Made by a program: the position numbers and the translations under genes
NCBI GenBank assembly: GCA_013361075.1
Contig: JABWAJ010000096.1
Location: 1 to 13,510 of the forward strand
DNA length: 13,510 nucleotides
Reading direction: 5' to 3'
Source of the DNA: Saprospiraceae bacterium
GTDB taxonomy: Bacteria > Bacteroidota > Bacteroidia > Chitinophagales > Saprospiraceae
Shown here: in pieces, positions 1-8,200 of the stretch
How the letters are laid out: each line of letters begins with the position of its first letter
How positions within the stretch are numbered: the stretch's first letter is position 1
Notes under the pieces: model-generated
What the model was told of the DNA's origin: nothing
What the model saw: the letters and a program-made list of their open reading frames with translations, nothing else
The model's database searches: none

Positions 1-1158
1 AGGGCTAATAATGGGGTGAGTACGTTGGATGTTTTGAAAATAAGGAAACATATACTTGACGAAAAGCCTCTGCCAATACCTTATGCCCAAATTGCTGCAG
101 ATGTAAACCATAGTGGCGAAATAACCACATTAGATATCATTCTAATAAGAAGAGTGATTTTAGCAATAGACGAAGAATTCGCGAACGTTCCATCCTGGCG
201 CTTCCTGCCAGAATACGCTTTAGGCAGCCAATTTACTTTTCAACCTTTCCTTGATTTTAATCCTTTTACGGCAGTTTGGCAGGCACCAGATGGCGAACGG
301 CATTACCGTGCTGCGGATAGCCCCATCAGTAAGAGTTATTTAGACGATATCGAGTTGAATTTACTTAATCCTGATGTGACCATCGCGCCGACCTGGTCGT
401 TCAGGGCCATCAAATCGGGGGATGTAAACTTCAATGCCGATGTAGAGGGGCTGCTTTCAGAAGGCGGCAACGGCTACGCTTTTTCCACCATACCCCACGC
501 CTGCCTTCAGACAGGCCAAACAGCCACGGTTTTGGTAAAAGCACAAACTACAGAGGACATTGACGCCTACCAGATGGGGTTTACTTTCGACAAGGATGCC
601 ATTGAGATCATCGGCGTAAATCAGGGCGATATTGCACCATTCACCTTAGATAATTTTGGGTTCAACCAATTGGCCGACGGCGAAATCCGAACGCTGTGGA
701 TAGACGAAAAAGGCGATCCCATCAAATTTGAAAACAATTTGAAAACTTTGTTCAAAATCAACATCAAAGCAATCGAAGCGGTTTGTGATATTGGCAGCGT
801 CATCGAAATAGAAGACAACGTGCTGGCCGGCATTTTTTTAGATACAGAAGAAGCAGTGGTCCCAATGACGCTCAAGCTCGAACTCATCCCCGGCATCATC
901 CGGCATAAATTAGAGCAGGTTTATCCCAACCCTACCGGAACCTCCATCTCTTTCCAGGTGGAACTGGGCGAAGCAGCTACCGTCAGCGCGCAGGTGTTCG
1001 ATCAGTTTGGGAATTACCTGACTACTTCGGGCAGCTATGGCGCAGGCGAGCAAACCATTGTTTTCAACAATACAAGTTCTCTTCAACAAGGAACACTTTC
1101 TTATGTGATCACTGCCGGGAGTGAAACGTTTACCGGTAACATCATCAAACTCCAGTAA
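1..1158 (+). CDS. T9SS type A cargo with dockerin and cohesin-like domains (3' part, 5' end outside window)
   Basis: The reading frame is open from the first base, so the protein begins upstream; the GTG at 16 lies inside a dockerin repeat and is not the true start. 385 residues are visible. Residues 1-58 form a type I dockerin: two calcium-loop/helix units, the first NNGVSTLDVLKIRKHIL and the second DVNHSGEITTLD followed by IILIRRVIL. Residues about 60-155 are a linker with a conserved-looking WSFRAIKSGDVN stretch. Residues about 156-295 look like a cohesin-fold beta domain (AYQMGFTFDKDAIEIIGV, then DGEIRTLWID and TLFKINIKA). Residues 304-385 are a T9SS type A sorting domain starting with VYPNPTG. 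The protein is therefore inferred to cross the outer membrane by the type IX system and become surface-attached or released. No catalytic domain is visible; one could lie in the missing N-terminus. Dockerin and T9SS calls are strong, the cohesin call moderate. Confidence 0.85.
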   Translation, partial: RANNGVSTLDVLKIRKHILDEKPLPIPYAQIAADVNHSGEITTLDIILIRRVILAIDEEFANVPSWRFLPEYALGSQFTFQPFLDFNPFTAVWQAPDGERHYRAADSPISKSYLDDIELNLLNPDVTIAPTWSFRAIKSGDVNFNADVEGLLSEGGNGYAFSTIPHACLQTGQTATVLVKAQTTEDIDAYQMGFTFDKDAIEIIGVNQGDIAPFTLDNFGFNQLADGEIRTLWIDEKGDPIKFENNLKTLFKINIKAIEAVCDIGSVIEIEDNVLAGIFLDTEEAVVPMTLKLELIPGIIRHKLEQVYPNPTGTSISFQVELGEAATVSAQVFDQFGNYLTTSGSYGAGEQTIVFNNTSSLQQGTLSYVITAGSETFTGNIIKLQ

Positions 1159-1168
1159 TTTTTTATTG

Positions 1169-1200
1169 GGAGCAGTTGGTAATTAGCCGCCAACTGCTCC
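1169..1200 (+). terminator. Perfect 11-bp inverted repeat between two T9SS cargo genes
   Basis: The arms GGAGCAGTTGG (1169-1179) and CCAACTGCTCC (1190-1200) are exact reverse complements around a 10-nt loop. The structure sits 11 bp after the stop of the upstream gene and 23 bp before the ATG at 1224, so it most likely ends or attenuates transcription of the first gene. There is no T-run after the second arm (TGTCATCTC follows), so it is not a textbook intrinsic terminator; an mRNA-stabilising or processing hairpin is an alternative. It also rules out a TTG start at 1176 for the next gene, which would fall inside the stem. Confidence 0.6.
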
Positions 1201-1223
1201 TGTCATCTCAAAAACTTAGTACC

Positions 1224-4200
1224 ATGAAACATATCTATATCTTGCTCATTGCTATCGTTCATTATCTCCCACTTTCAGCCCAACATGTTTTTCCCACAGC
1301 AGCCGACCAGCCGGTCTGGCATCTAACCACCCAGGGCATGAATGGCAATGGTCAGGCAACGACCTACATTGCCCGCGACACCCAGGCCTGCGGCCATACC
1401 TGGAATGTAGCCCAACAGTATTTTACCACAGCAAACGGACAAAATTCCAACACCTGGATCATTGGTTACTATCGGGAGGAAGGTGAACGGGTCTATTTTC
1501 GCCAAAATCTAAACTGCGGAGACCGGGAATATCTGATGTACGATTTTTTACTCGAAACCGGTGACTCGGTTTGGGTAGGCATACCGGGGCTTTCTGCTTT
1601 GTCGGATACCATGCTGATGGAGGTAACGAATACTTATTTTAGCTGTGTACTGGGAGTAGAACGAAAGAACATTGTCGTGTCCGGTATCTTACCGGCCATT
1701 TTTGTCCTCGATATTGAAATAACGATGCATTGGATAGAGGGCATTGGGGCGGCCGGTGTCCATTACCAACACCCGATTTATTCAGGCGCATGCTTTGAAG
1801 ATAATTTGTGCGAAACCAGCTACCAGCTGAATTGCTTAGAAACCAGCGCCGGCGTGGTTTATGGATATTCAGGTTCACCGTGTTTATTACCTGATTTTCG
1901 CCGGATTCATGTGGATGTAAACGCGCCCGACAATTTCTCAAACGGATTTTCCTGGTCCACGGCCTTCCGCGACCTCCAGGACGCCATTGCCGTCGCCACA
2001 GCGGGCGACACCATCTTAGTCGCCCAGGGCACTTATTACCCCACCGACGATACCGACCGCGAAAAACGCTTCCTGCTCAAAAACGGCGTCGTCATACTTG
2101 GCGGTTTCAATGCCACAGAATGCCTGACGTCCCAGCGCGACCCCATCCTGTACGAAACCATCCTCAGCGGCGATATTGGGGTGCCCGGCGACAGCACGGA
2201 TAACAGTTTTCATGTGTTGTTTACGCTGGGGACGGACAGCACGACCGTACTTGACGGCTTCACCATTACACGCGGACAGGCCATCCACCCCGATGGCAAC
2301 GCTTATTCCGGCCATTTAGACCGGGGCGGTGGGATGTATGTGGGCACCATTGCCACCCTGCCCCACGCCAATCCGCGCATCCGCAACTGCCGCTTTATCT
2401 ACAATGTGGGCAAAAACGGCGGGGCCATGTACTGCGACGGCACTGCTGACGGGCGCTCGGCAGACCCCATACTGGAAAACTGCACCTTTGAATACAACCG
2501 GGCACCCTCGGCAGGCGGGGCCATTTACAAAAAAGGCATTAGCCACCCGGAGCGGGCTTTTGCTGTACGGAATTGTAATTTTGGATACAATCGTTCGACG
2601 CAAGTGGGTGGAGCGATTTATTTTTTTGACGGGGGAAATGCCAATACTTTCTTAAATACAAATTTTTATCACAATACAGCTATTTCCAGTGGAGGTGCGA
2701 TTTTTTTGGAAACGCCTTTTGAGGGTAGTTTAACAAAAATAAGAAATTGCAGTTTTACCGATAATATTGGCAACTCTGGTGCCGCATTCATGATTATTTT
2801 TACTGGATTTTATCCAAATGATTCTGGTGTTCATTCCTTAAAAATAGACCAAACTACTTTTAAAAGAAATTGGGGACTGAATGATACAGGAGGGGCATTT
2901 ATTATATATAATACAGGTAATAATCGTTGCTATACTGCTTTCAAACACTGCACCTTTATTCAAAACTACAGCGTGTTTGAAGGGGGAGCCATTTATTTTC
3001 ATAACGGCAGTAATTCAACCGGGAATTTAGAAGTAGATTATTGCCGGTTTTCAGGCAATGAATCTCCCCTGGGTGGTGCCGCTTCTATTTATCTTCGTGG
3101 TTTCCAGGGAGGGGGCACACCCCGCCCCATCAAAAGCACCTTAATGGTAAAGAACACGGAGTTTTCCTTCAACGATGGTACAATAGGCTTAGTTAACGGT
3201 TTTTTGGGCGTTGCGGATGCCTTAGTTCAAAACTGCACTTTTTATCGAAATGGTGGCTTCCCCATCGCCAAAAACTGGAGTGGCAATTTCAACGATTCCA
3301 CTTATTACAACAAAATGGAAGTATCCAATTCTGTTTTTTGGGAACCAGAGGCACCGATTGGCCGCATTTTTTATAACGGTACATTAGCCAGTTCCACCCT
3401 GCACGACTACAACCTCCACCACAACCTCATCAGTGCGCCCGATTGCAACCTGCCCGGCGGCGATATCGCTTGCGGGGATGGCAATATCTTTGCCACCTGG
3501 CCTATGTTTCTTGATACTCTGAACAACAATTTCCGCGTAGCGGCCTGCTCGCCTGCCATCAATGCGGGTACCAACGAAGGCTTGGATACGATCCTGACCG
3601 ATTTGGAAGGCAACCCGCGCATCTTAGACAGCCTTGTAGACATGGGCGCTTATGAGCGGCATGGCTACCGCATTGATTCCGTGAGCATAGCAGCCGTTTC
3701 GTGTGCAGGGGGCAGCGATGGGAACGTTTTTTTAGGCCTTACCGGCAATGAACCTTACCAATATGGCTGGGAAACGACCACAGGGCAGTCAGGCACTGGG
3801 GTTGAAAACCTGCCTGCGGGAGATTACCATTTCAGCGTCACCGACGCGCTGGGATGCAGCGATACGGTTGCTGTACAACTTTCAGCACCCGAAGCCATCG
3901 AAGCTGCTTTTTCGATCGCCAATGCTTCGGCCTTCAATGTCGCGGACGGTAGCATCGCACTAGATCAGATCAGCGGGGGTACACCACCCTATCGCTTCCT
4001 TTGGAATACCGGCGACACCTCGACTACGCTCGGTGGCTTGTTGCCGGGTTGGTATGAGTTGGCCATTCTGGATGCGAATGATTGTGAGCGCCTGCTTCCT
4101 GTTGAGGTCAGTTTTACCAATGCAACTTCGGCTCCGGATGAAACCTGGCAATTGCAGGTTGCTCCTAACCCAATTGAGGCTGGCCAACGGCTACGTGTAT

Positions 4201-4391
4201 GGCAAGCGGGGGAAGTGGCTACGGAAATCATGATATCCCTTTTGGATGCGCAAGGCAGACCGATTCAGGCGTTTTTCCTGAATAGCTCGGAAAAATACCT
4301 CGATACAGACGTGTTAGTAGCTGGTGTGTACTGGCTGCGCTGGCGAAGGCCGGACGGGCACAGCGGCGGGGTGAAGTTGGTGGTTTTGTAA
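1224..4391 (+). CDS. Secreted beta-helix protein with Pmp-like repeats, SprB repeats and T9SS type A domain
   Basis: The ATG at 1224 is chosen over the upstream TTG at 1176 because it opens directly on a signal peptide (MKHIYILLIAIVHYLPLSAQ); this gives 1055 residues. Residues 21-215 are a T9SS-cargo N-terminal region with YREEGERVYF, YDFLLETGD and WIEGIG. From about residue 229 a right-handed parallel beta-helix follows (WSTAFRDLQDAI, GDTILVAQGTYYP, GGFNATE). Between about 348 and 680 lie around ten rungs with FxxN and GGAI/GGAM motifs, as in chlamydial polymorphic membrane proteins (CTFEYN...GGAIY, CTFIQN...GGAIY). A choice-of-anchor-Q ending (CSPAINAG to MGAYE) is at 774-811, two SprB-like repeats at 813-962, and a type A sorting domain at 973-1055 (VAPNPIEAG). 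It is likely a cell-surface adhesin or polysaccharide-interacting protein; no catalytic motif is evident. G+C falls abruptly within the helix near 2560-3060. Confidence 0.88.
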   Translation: MKHIYILLIAIVHYLPLSAQHVFPTAADQPVWHLTTQGMNGNGQATTYIARDTQACGHTWNVAQQYFTTANGQNSNTWIIGYYREEGERVYFRQNLNCGDREYLMYDFLLETGDSVWVGIPGLSALSDTMLMEVTNTYFSCVLGVERKNIVVSGILPAIFVLDIEITMHWIEGIGAAGVHYQHPIYSGACFEDNLCETSYQLNCLETSAGVVYGYSGSPCLLPDFRRIHVDVNAPDNFSNGFSWSTAFRDLQDAIAVATAGDTILVAQGTYYPTDDTDREKRFLLKNGVVILGGFNATECLTSQRDPILYETILSGDIGVPGDSTDNSFHVLFTLGTDSTTVLDGFTITRGQAIHPDGNAYSGHLDRGGGMYVGTIATLPHANPRIRNCRFIYNVGKNGGAMYCDGTADGRSADPILENCTFEYNRAPSAGGAIYKKGISHPERAFAVRNCNFGYNRSTQVGGAIYFFDGGNANTFLNTNFYHNTAISSGGAIFLETPFEGSLTKIRNCSFTDNIGNSGAAFMIIFTGFYPNDSGVHSLKIDQTTFKRNWGLNDTGGAFIIYNTGNNRCYTAFKHCTFIQNYSVFEGGAIYFHNGSNSTGNLEVDYCRFSGNESPLGGAASIYLRGFQGGGTPRPIKSTLMVKNTEFSFNDGTIGLVNGFLGVADALVQNCTFYRNGGFPIAKNWSGNFNDSTYYNKMEVSNSVFWEPEAPIGRIFYNGTLASSTLHDYNLHHNLISAPDCNLPGGDIACGDGNIFATWPMFLDTLNNNFRVAACSPAINAGTNEGLDTILTDLEGNPRILDSLVDMGAYERHGYRIDSVSIAAVSCAGGSDGNVFLGLTGNEPYQYGWETTTGQSGTGVENLPAGDYHFSVTDALGCSDTVAVQLSAPEAIEAAFSIANASAFNVADGSIALDQISGGTPPYRFLWNTGDTSTTLGGLLPGWYELAILDANDCERLLPVEVSFTNATSAPDETWQLQVAPNPIEAGQRLRVWQAGEVATEIMISLLDAQGRPIQAFFLNSSEKYLDTDVLVAGVYWLRWRRPDGHSGGVKLVVL
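2560..3060 (+). other. Low-G+C patch inside the beta-helix coding region
   Basis: I counted 97 G/C in 300 bases (32%) for 2641-2940, against 113 of 180 (63%) for 2281-2460 in the same reading frame. The next two 60-base blocks, 2941-3060, are about 40%, and the block from 3061 is back at 57%. The frame stays intact and the FxxN/GGAI rung pattern continues through the patch, so the encoded fold is unchanged while base and codon choice differ. This suggests that a group of rungs was replaced or inserted from a lower-G+C homologue, though relaxed codon selection is also possible. Confidence 0.6.
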
Positions 4392-4550
4392 GGTCAGGTT
4401 TGGTTTTAAGCTCCCTTCTCGAAATAGGGTGTATCATTTGAATTGGAGTATTTATCCGTTAAATTCTGCTTGTTCTCGCGCCGCCGGGCATTCATGGCCG
4501 CAATATTTAAAAATAAACCGGCGTTTTGTCTGCGTTTCAAATCCATCCCT

Positions 4551-5090
4551 ATGAACAAAGATTTTTTTAGGCTCCTTCAGTCTGCCTGTCTGTTTTTACT
4601 GGTCATTGCCATCCCTGCCTGTAATGCTTTGCGCGGCATCCGCCCTGAAACCCGGGAAGACCGCCAAACCACCACCGACAGGAAGCAGGAACTACGCCGC
4701 GATGTCGTTTCATACGCCCAGCAATTTAAAGGGACCCGATACGCTGAGGCTGGCAAAACACCCAAAACAGGATTCGATTGTTCGGGATTTACCGGTTATG
4801 TACTGCGCAATTTTGAAGTTTCTTTGAGCGCCAGTTCGCGCGACCAGGCTAAACAGGGGCGCATCGTACCACTTAAAGAAGCGAACCCGGGTGACCTGGT
4901 TTTTTTTCGCCGAAGCGACACGACGCCCGTTTTTCATGTTGCGATGATTGTCTCCAATGACCGCGATGGCATCAAAATCATTCACAGCACCAATACACGC
5001 GGCGTTGTAGTGGATAATTTGCTGGAAAACTCCTATTGGGAACCCAAAATTTATCAGGTTCGGGATGTGCTGAATGCCAATGGAAAATAA
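4551..5090 (+). CDS. NlpC/P60 family lipoprotein, probable peptidoglycan endopeptidase
   Basis: The start at ATG 4551 gives a 179-residue protein beginning with a lipoprotein signal (hydrophobic 9-22, lipobox IPAC, acylated Cys24), whereas the upstream TTG at 4443 would add a charged stretch before it. Residues about 50-175 form an NlpC/P60 domain: catalytic Cys77 in FDCSGFTGYV, a PGDLVFF strand at 113-119, catalytic His129 in FHVAMIV, and His145 in the HSTNTRG segment as likely third polar residue. Family members cleave peptide stems of peptidoglycan, usually the gamma-D-Glu to diamino-acid bond; substrate here is inferred. It is expected to be anchored in the outer or inner membrane facing the periplasm. 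It lies alone between two large T9SS cargo genes, 159 bp after one and 157 bp before the next, so operon membership is uncertain. The length is typical of short single-domain lipoprotein members. Confidence 0.88.
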   Translation: MNKDFFRLLQSACLFLLVIAIPACNALRGIRPETREDRQTTTDRKQELRRDVVSYAQQFKGTRYAEAGKTPKTGFDCSGFTGYVLRNFEVSLSASSRDQAKQGRIVPLKEANPGDLVFFRRSDTTPVFHVAMIVSNDRDGIKIIHSTNTRGVVVDNLLENSYWEPKIYQVRDVLNANGK

Positions 5091-5194
5091 GTTGAAAGCC
5101 CCGGGGATTTTTTAATGAAAAGGCCGGAAACCCTTTCCGCGCAAGGAGGGCAGTTGCAAGTCACCTTACCAATGTGCCAATATCCAATAGCAGG

Positions 5195-5226
5195 TTTGGA
5201 ATATCGCCGCACCCTTCCTATCTTGG
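5195..5226 (+). promoter_or_regulatory. Candidate Bacteroidota-type promoter for the large T9SS type B gene
   Basis: TTTG at 5195-5198 is followed after 20 bases by TATCTTGG (5219-5226), which resembles the Bacteroidota -33 (TTTG/TTG) and -7 (TAnnTTTG) elements with proper spacing. The -7 element has one mismatch. The implied transcript would start a few bases later and leave a leader of roughly 15 bases before the ATG at 5248, which is short. This is a weak candidate. Confidence 0.3.
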
Positions 5227-5247
5227 TTGCTCACAATTTCGACGAGA

Positions 5248-8200
5248 ATGAGAGCGCTTACCCTAATCATTGCCCTGGTGTTGTTTTCCCATTCCAAAGT
5301 CTCTGCAACCCACATCGTTGGAGGGGAGATGAATTACACCTGTCGGGGTAATAATCAGTACGAGATCACGCTAACCATTTTTCGCGACTGTTTTTATGGT
5401 GCCCCGCTCGCGTTTTTCGACAACCCGGCAGCAATCGGAGTGTTCAATGCGCAAAACATGTTGCTGCAAAACATCCTGGTGCCCCTGATGAACAACGATA
5501 CCCTCAGCCCGGTATTGAGCGGGCAATGTTTTGTGGTGCCGCCTGATGTTTGTGTGCACACCACCACTTACCGAACCACGGTCACCCTGCCGCCCATCAT
5601 CGGAGGGTATCAGTTGTCGTACCAGCGCTGCTGCCGGAACCAAACCATTCTCAACATTGTGGACCCCCTGGCAACGGGCGCTACTTACGGCGTGACCATT
5701 TCGGAACAAGCCTTGCTGGAATGCAATACCAGCCCCAAATTTCAACAATGGCCACCTTTGTACATCTGTGTTAATGAGCCGATTACGTTCGATCAATCTG
5801 CCACGGATGCCGACGGTGACTCTATCGTGTATAAGCTATGTGCCCCTCTGACCGGTGCTACACCAAACGTACCGCAACCTCAACCGCCAAACAATCCGCC
5901 TTACGATCCGGTTACCTGGATCAATCCGCCTTACGGGGTCGCCAACATGCTCAATGGATTTCCCGGTGGTAATGTCCTTCAAATTGATCCGTTTACCGGC
6001 CTGCTGACCGGCACTCCAAATACTGTGGGGCAGTTTGTTGTGGGAATTTGCATTGAAGAATACCGGAACGGGCAACTCATTTCTACAACCCGGCGCGATT
6101 TCCAATACAATGTTGGTGTATGCGGCCAGCCAACGGCAGCTTTTTTAGCACCGGAATTGCAATGTGGCGACCTGACCGTAAATTTTGAAAATCAAAGCCT
6201 GACAGCAAATGGATTTGTCTGGCATTTCAATGACCCCGGAGCTGCGGAGAACGTATTTTTTACAGAGGATGTGACCTTCACTTTTTCCGATACCGGGCTT
6301 TATGAAGTGATTCTGGTAGCAAATCCGAATACAGTTTGTCAGGATACCTTCCGGCAGGAAATCTATTTACAACCGGGATCTATTGTTCCGGGCTTTAGTT
6401 ACGAATTTGGCACTTGCTCAGATTCTTTGCTGGTGCAAGTCACCGACCTGAGCACCGATTCGGTTTCCCAGATCATCGGATGGGCGTGGAATTTGGATCC
6501 GGGAGGCCAGACCAATACCTTGCAAAACCCGGTTTTTGCCCTCACTGAAAGCGGGGAATACAAGTTGACACTAACGCTCACTGCTGAAAATGGGTGCAAA
6601 GCCGAAATTGAACAAACATTTGATGTTGATTTGATTGAGGAGGAAATCGAACGGGATAGTTTTGCCATTTGTCCCGGAGTGGGCATTACCCTGAACAGTA
6701 TATTTGATCCTGCTTATACCTACCTGTGGTCGCCGGCAGAAACGCTGGACAACCCAAATTCGCCCAATCCGCTTGCTTTTCCGCAAACAACGACGACCTA
6801 TACCGTGACGATCACCGATGCCGCTGGTTTTTGCAGCATTGAACGGTCTGTGCTGGTGTTTATTCCGGAAGCCATCGTTCTGGATTTGCCTGAAAGCGAA
6901 ACAACCTGTTCGCCTCAGGTTTTGCTGGATGCCAACGCCAATGTATCCGGAAGTTACTTCTGGGCGCTAAACCCGAATTTTACCAACCAGATCGCTGGTA
7001 CAGATACCGTTACCGTTACGCCACTGGGGCAAACGTCTTATTACCTCCTGTTTCGCGATGAATATGGCTGTTTCGCAACAGGCCAGGTTACCCTGAACGG
7101 ACTTGGGGTAAACGTCGACCTTTCCGAACCTCCGGTTATCTGCGAAGGGAACATTGTTGCTATTGCCGCCACCAATATAGACCCATCCGATTCGTTGACC
7201 TATCAATGGTCGCCTCCGGATCAAATTGTACTTCTGGGCAATACCGCCACACCAATAGTGCAACCCAGCCAACCGGGGGTCACTTATTTTGTGGTGATGG
7301 CCAGCAACCAGTTTGGATGCAGCATCACAGACTCCATACCGGTTACGGTCATTGATACCAGTTCCCAACTGGCTTTCGTAAATGCGGCCCAATGCAGTGG
7401 TTATTCCGTACAGTTTTCGAGTACAAGTGTGAATGCGCCTTACTACAACTGGCATTTTGGCGACCCGGAACAGCCCAATGCCACAGCAACCGGGGCTTCT
7501 GTTTCGCATACTTACCCCGGTCCGGGTAACTACACCGTCATGCTGACGCTGGCTTCTTTCCTGCCCTGTCCCGATACCCTGTTTAGAACGATCACGGTGG
7601 GCGAACCCGATATTACTGTAGATTTTGACTGGTCATACCTTAGTTGTACGGATACGGCGTTGGTGCAATTTACCGACCTGTCGGTGAATACCCAAAGCAC
7701 AATTGTGGAGCGGTTCTGGTTTTTCGGAGGTGGCCCTCCCCTGAATACGGCTAACCCGATTCTGACGCTGACCGAAAGTGCCATGCTGAATGTGGGTTTG
7801 GTGCTCGTCTCGTCTGACGGTTGTCGCGATACGTTGCGACAACCGGTCAACATTGAAATGGTAGAAATAACGCTGGAAGACACCCTCATTTGCTACGGGC
7901 GTTCTGCGGTGCTGAATCCTTTGGGCAATGAAAACTACACCTATGCGTGGACGGCAGAACCTGCTTTGGAGAACCCGACTGCAACCAGCCCGGTGGTAAC
8001 TCCCGAAACCACCACCACCTATTTCGCGACCATTTCAGGCGTTAATGGAGTTTGTGTGGTACACCGACAGGCAACCGTGACAGTAACCCCGGCTATTGTT
8101 TACGACCTGCCTTCAGATACGACCATTTGTGAACGCGATTTTTTACTGTATGCCGATAATACCGGATCTCAAAACGTAGGAATCGCCTGGTCTTTATCGC

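Noticed and set aside
2329..2655. 108-codon plus-strand frame inside the beta-helix gene
   Set aside because: It is a shifted-frame shadow of the high-G+C coding region, ends where the composition changes, and encodes no recognisable motif.
4432..4440. TATCATTTG as a -7 promoter element before the NlpC/P60 gene
   Set aside because: It has three bases instead of two between TA and TTTG, no TTTG at proper distance upstream, and would leave a leader of more than 100 bases.
4443..4550. N-terminal extension of the NlpC/P60 lipoprotein from TTG 4443 or ATG 4494
   Set aside because: The extension is basic and would bury the lipobox about 60 residues in; lipoprotein signals sit at the N-terminus, supporting ATG 4551.
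5096..5113. GCCCCGGGGA followed by a T-run, resembling an intrinsic terminator after the NlpC/P60 gene
   Set aside because: The palindrome CCCCGGGG has no loop; allowing a minimal loop leaves only two or three base pairs, too weak for a terminator.
5115..5351. 78-codon ATG-initiated frame in the gap before the T9SS type B gene
   Set aside because: It has no recognisable domain or signal, runs over 100 bases into the well-supported gene at 5248 in another frame, and its composition looks non-coding.
6967..7509. 180-codon minus-strand frame inside the T9SS type B gene
   Set aside because: It lies wholly opposite a clear coding region with conserved PKD/Ig motifs and shows no domain, signal or start context of its own.
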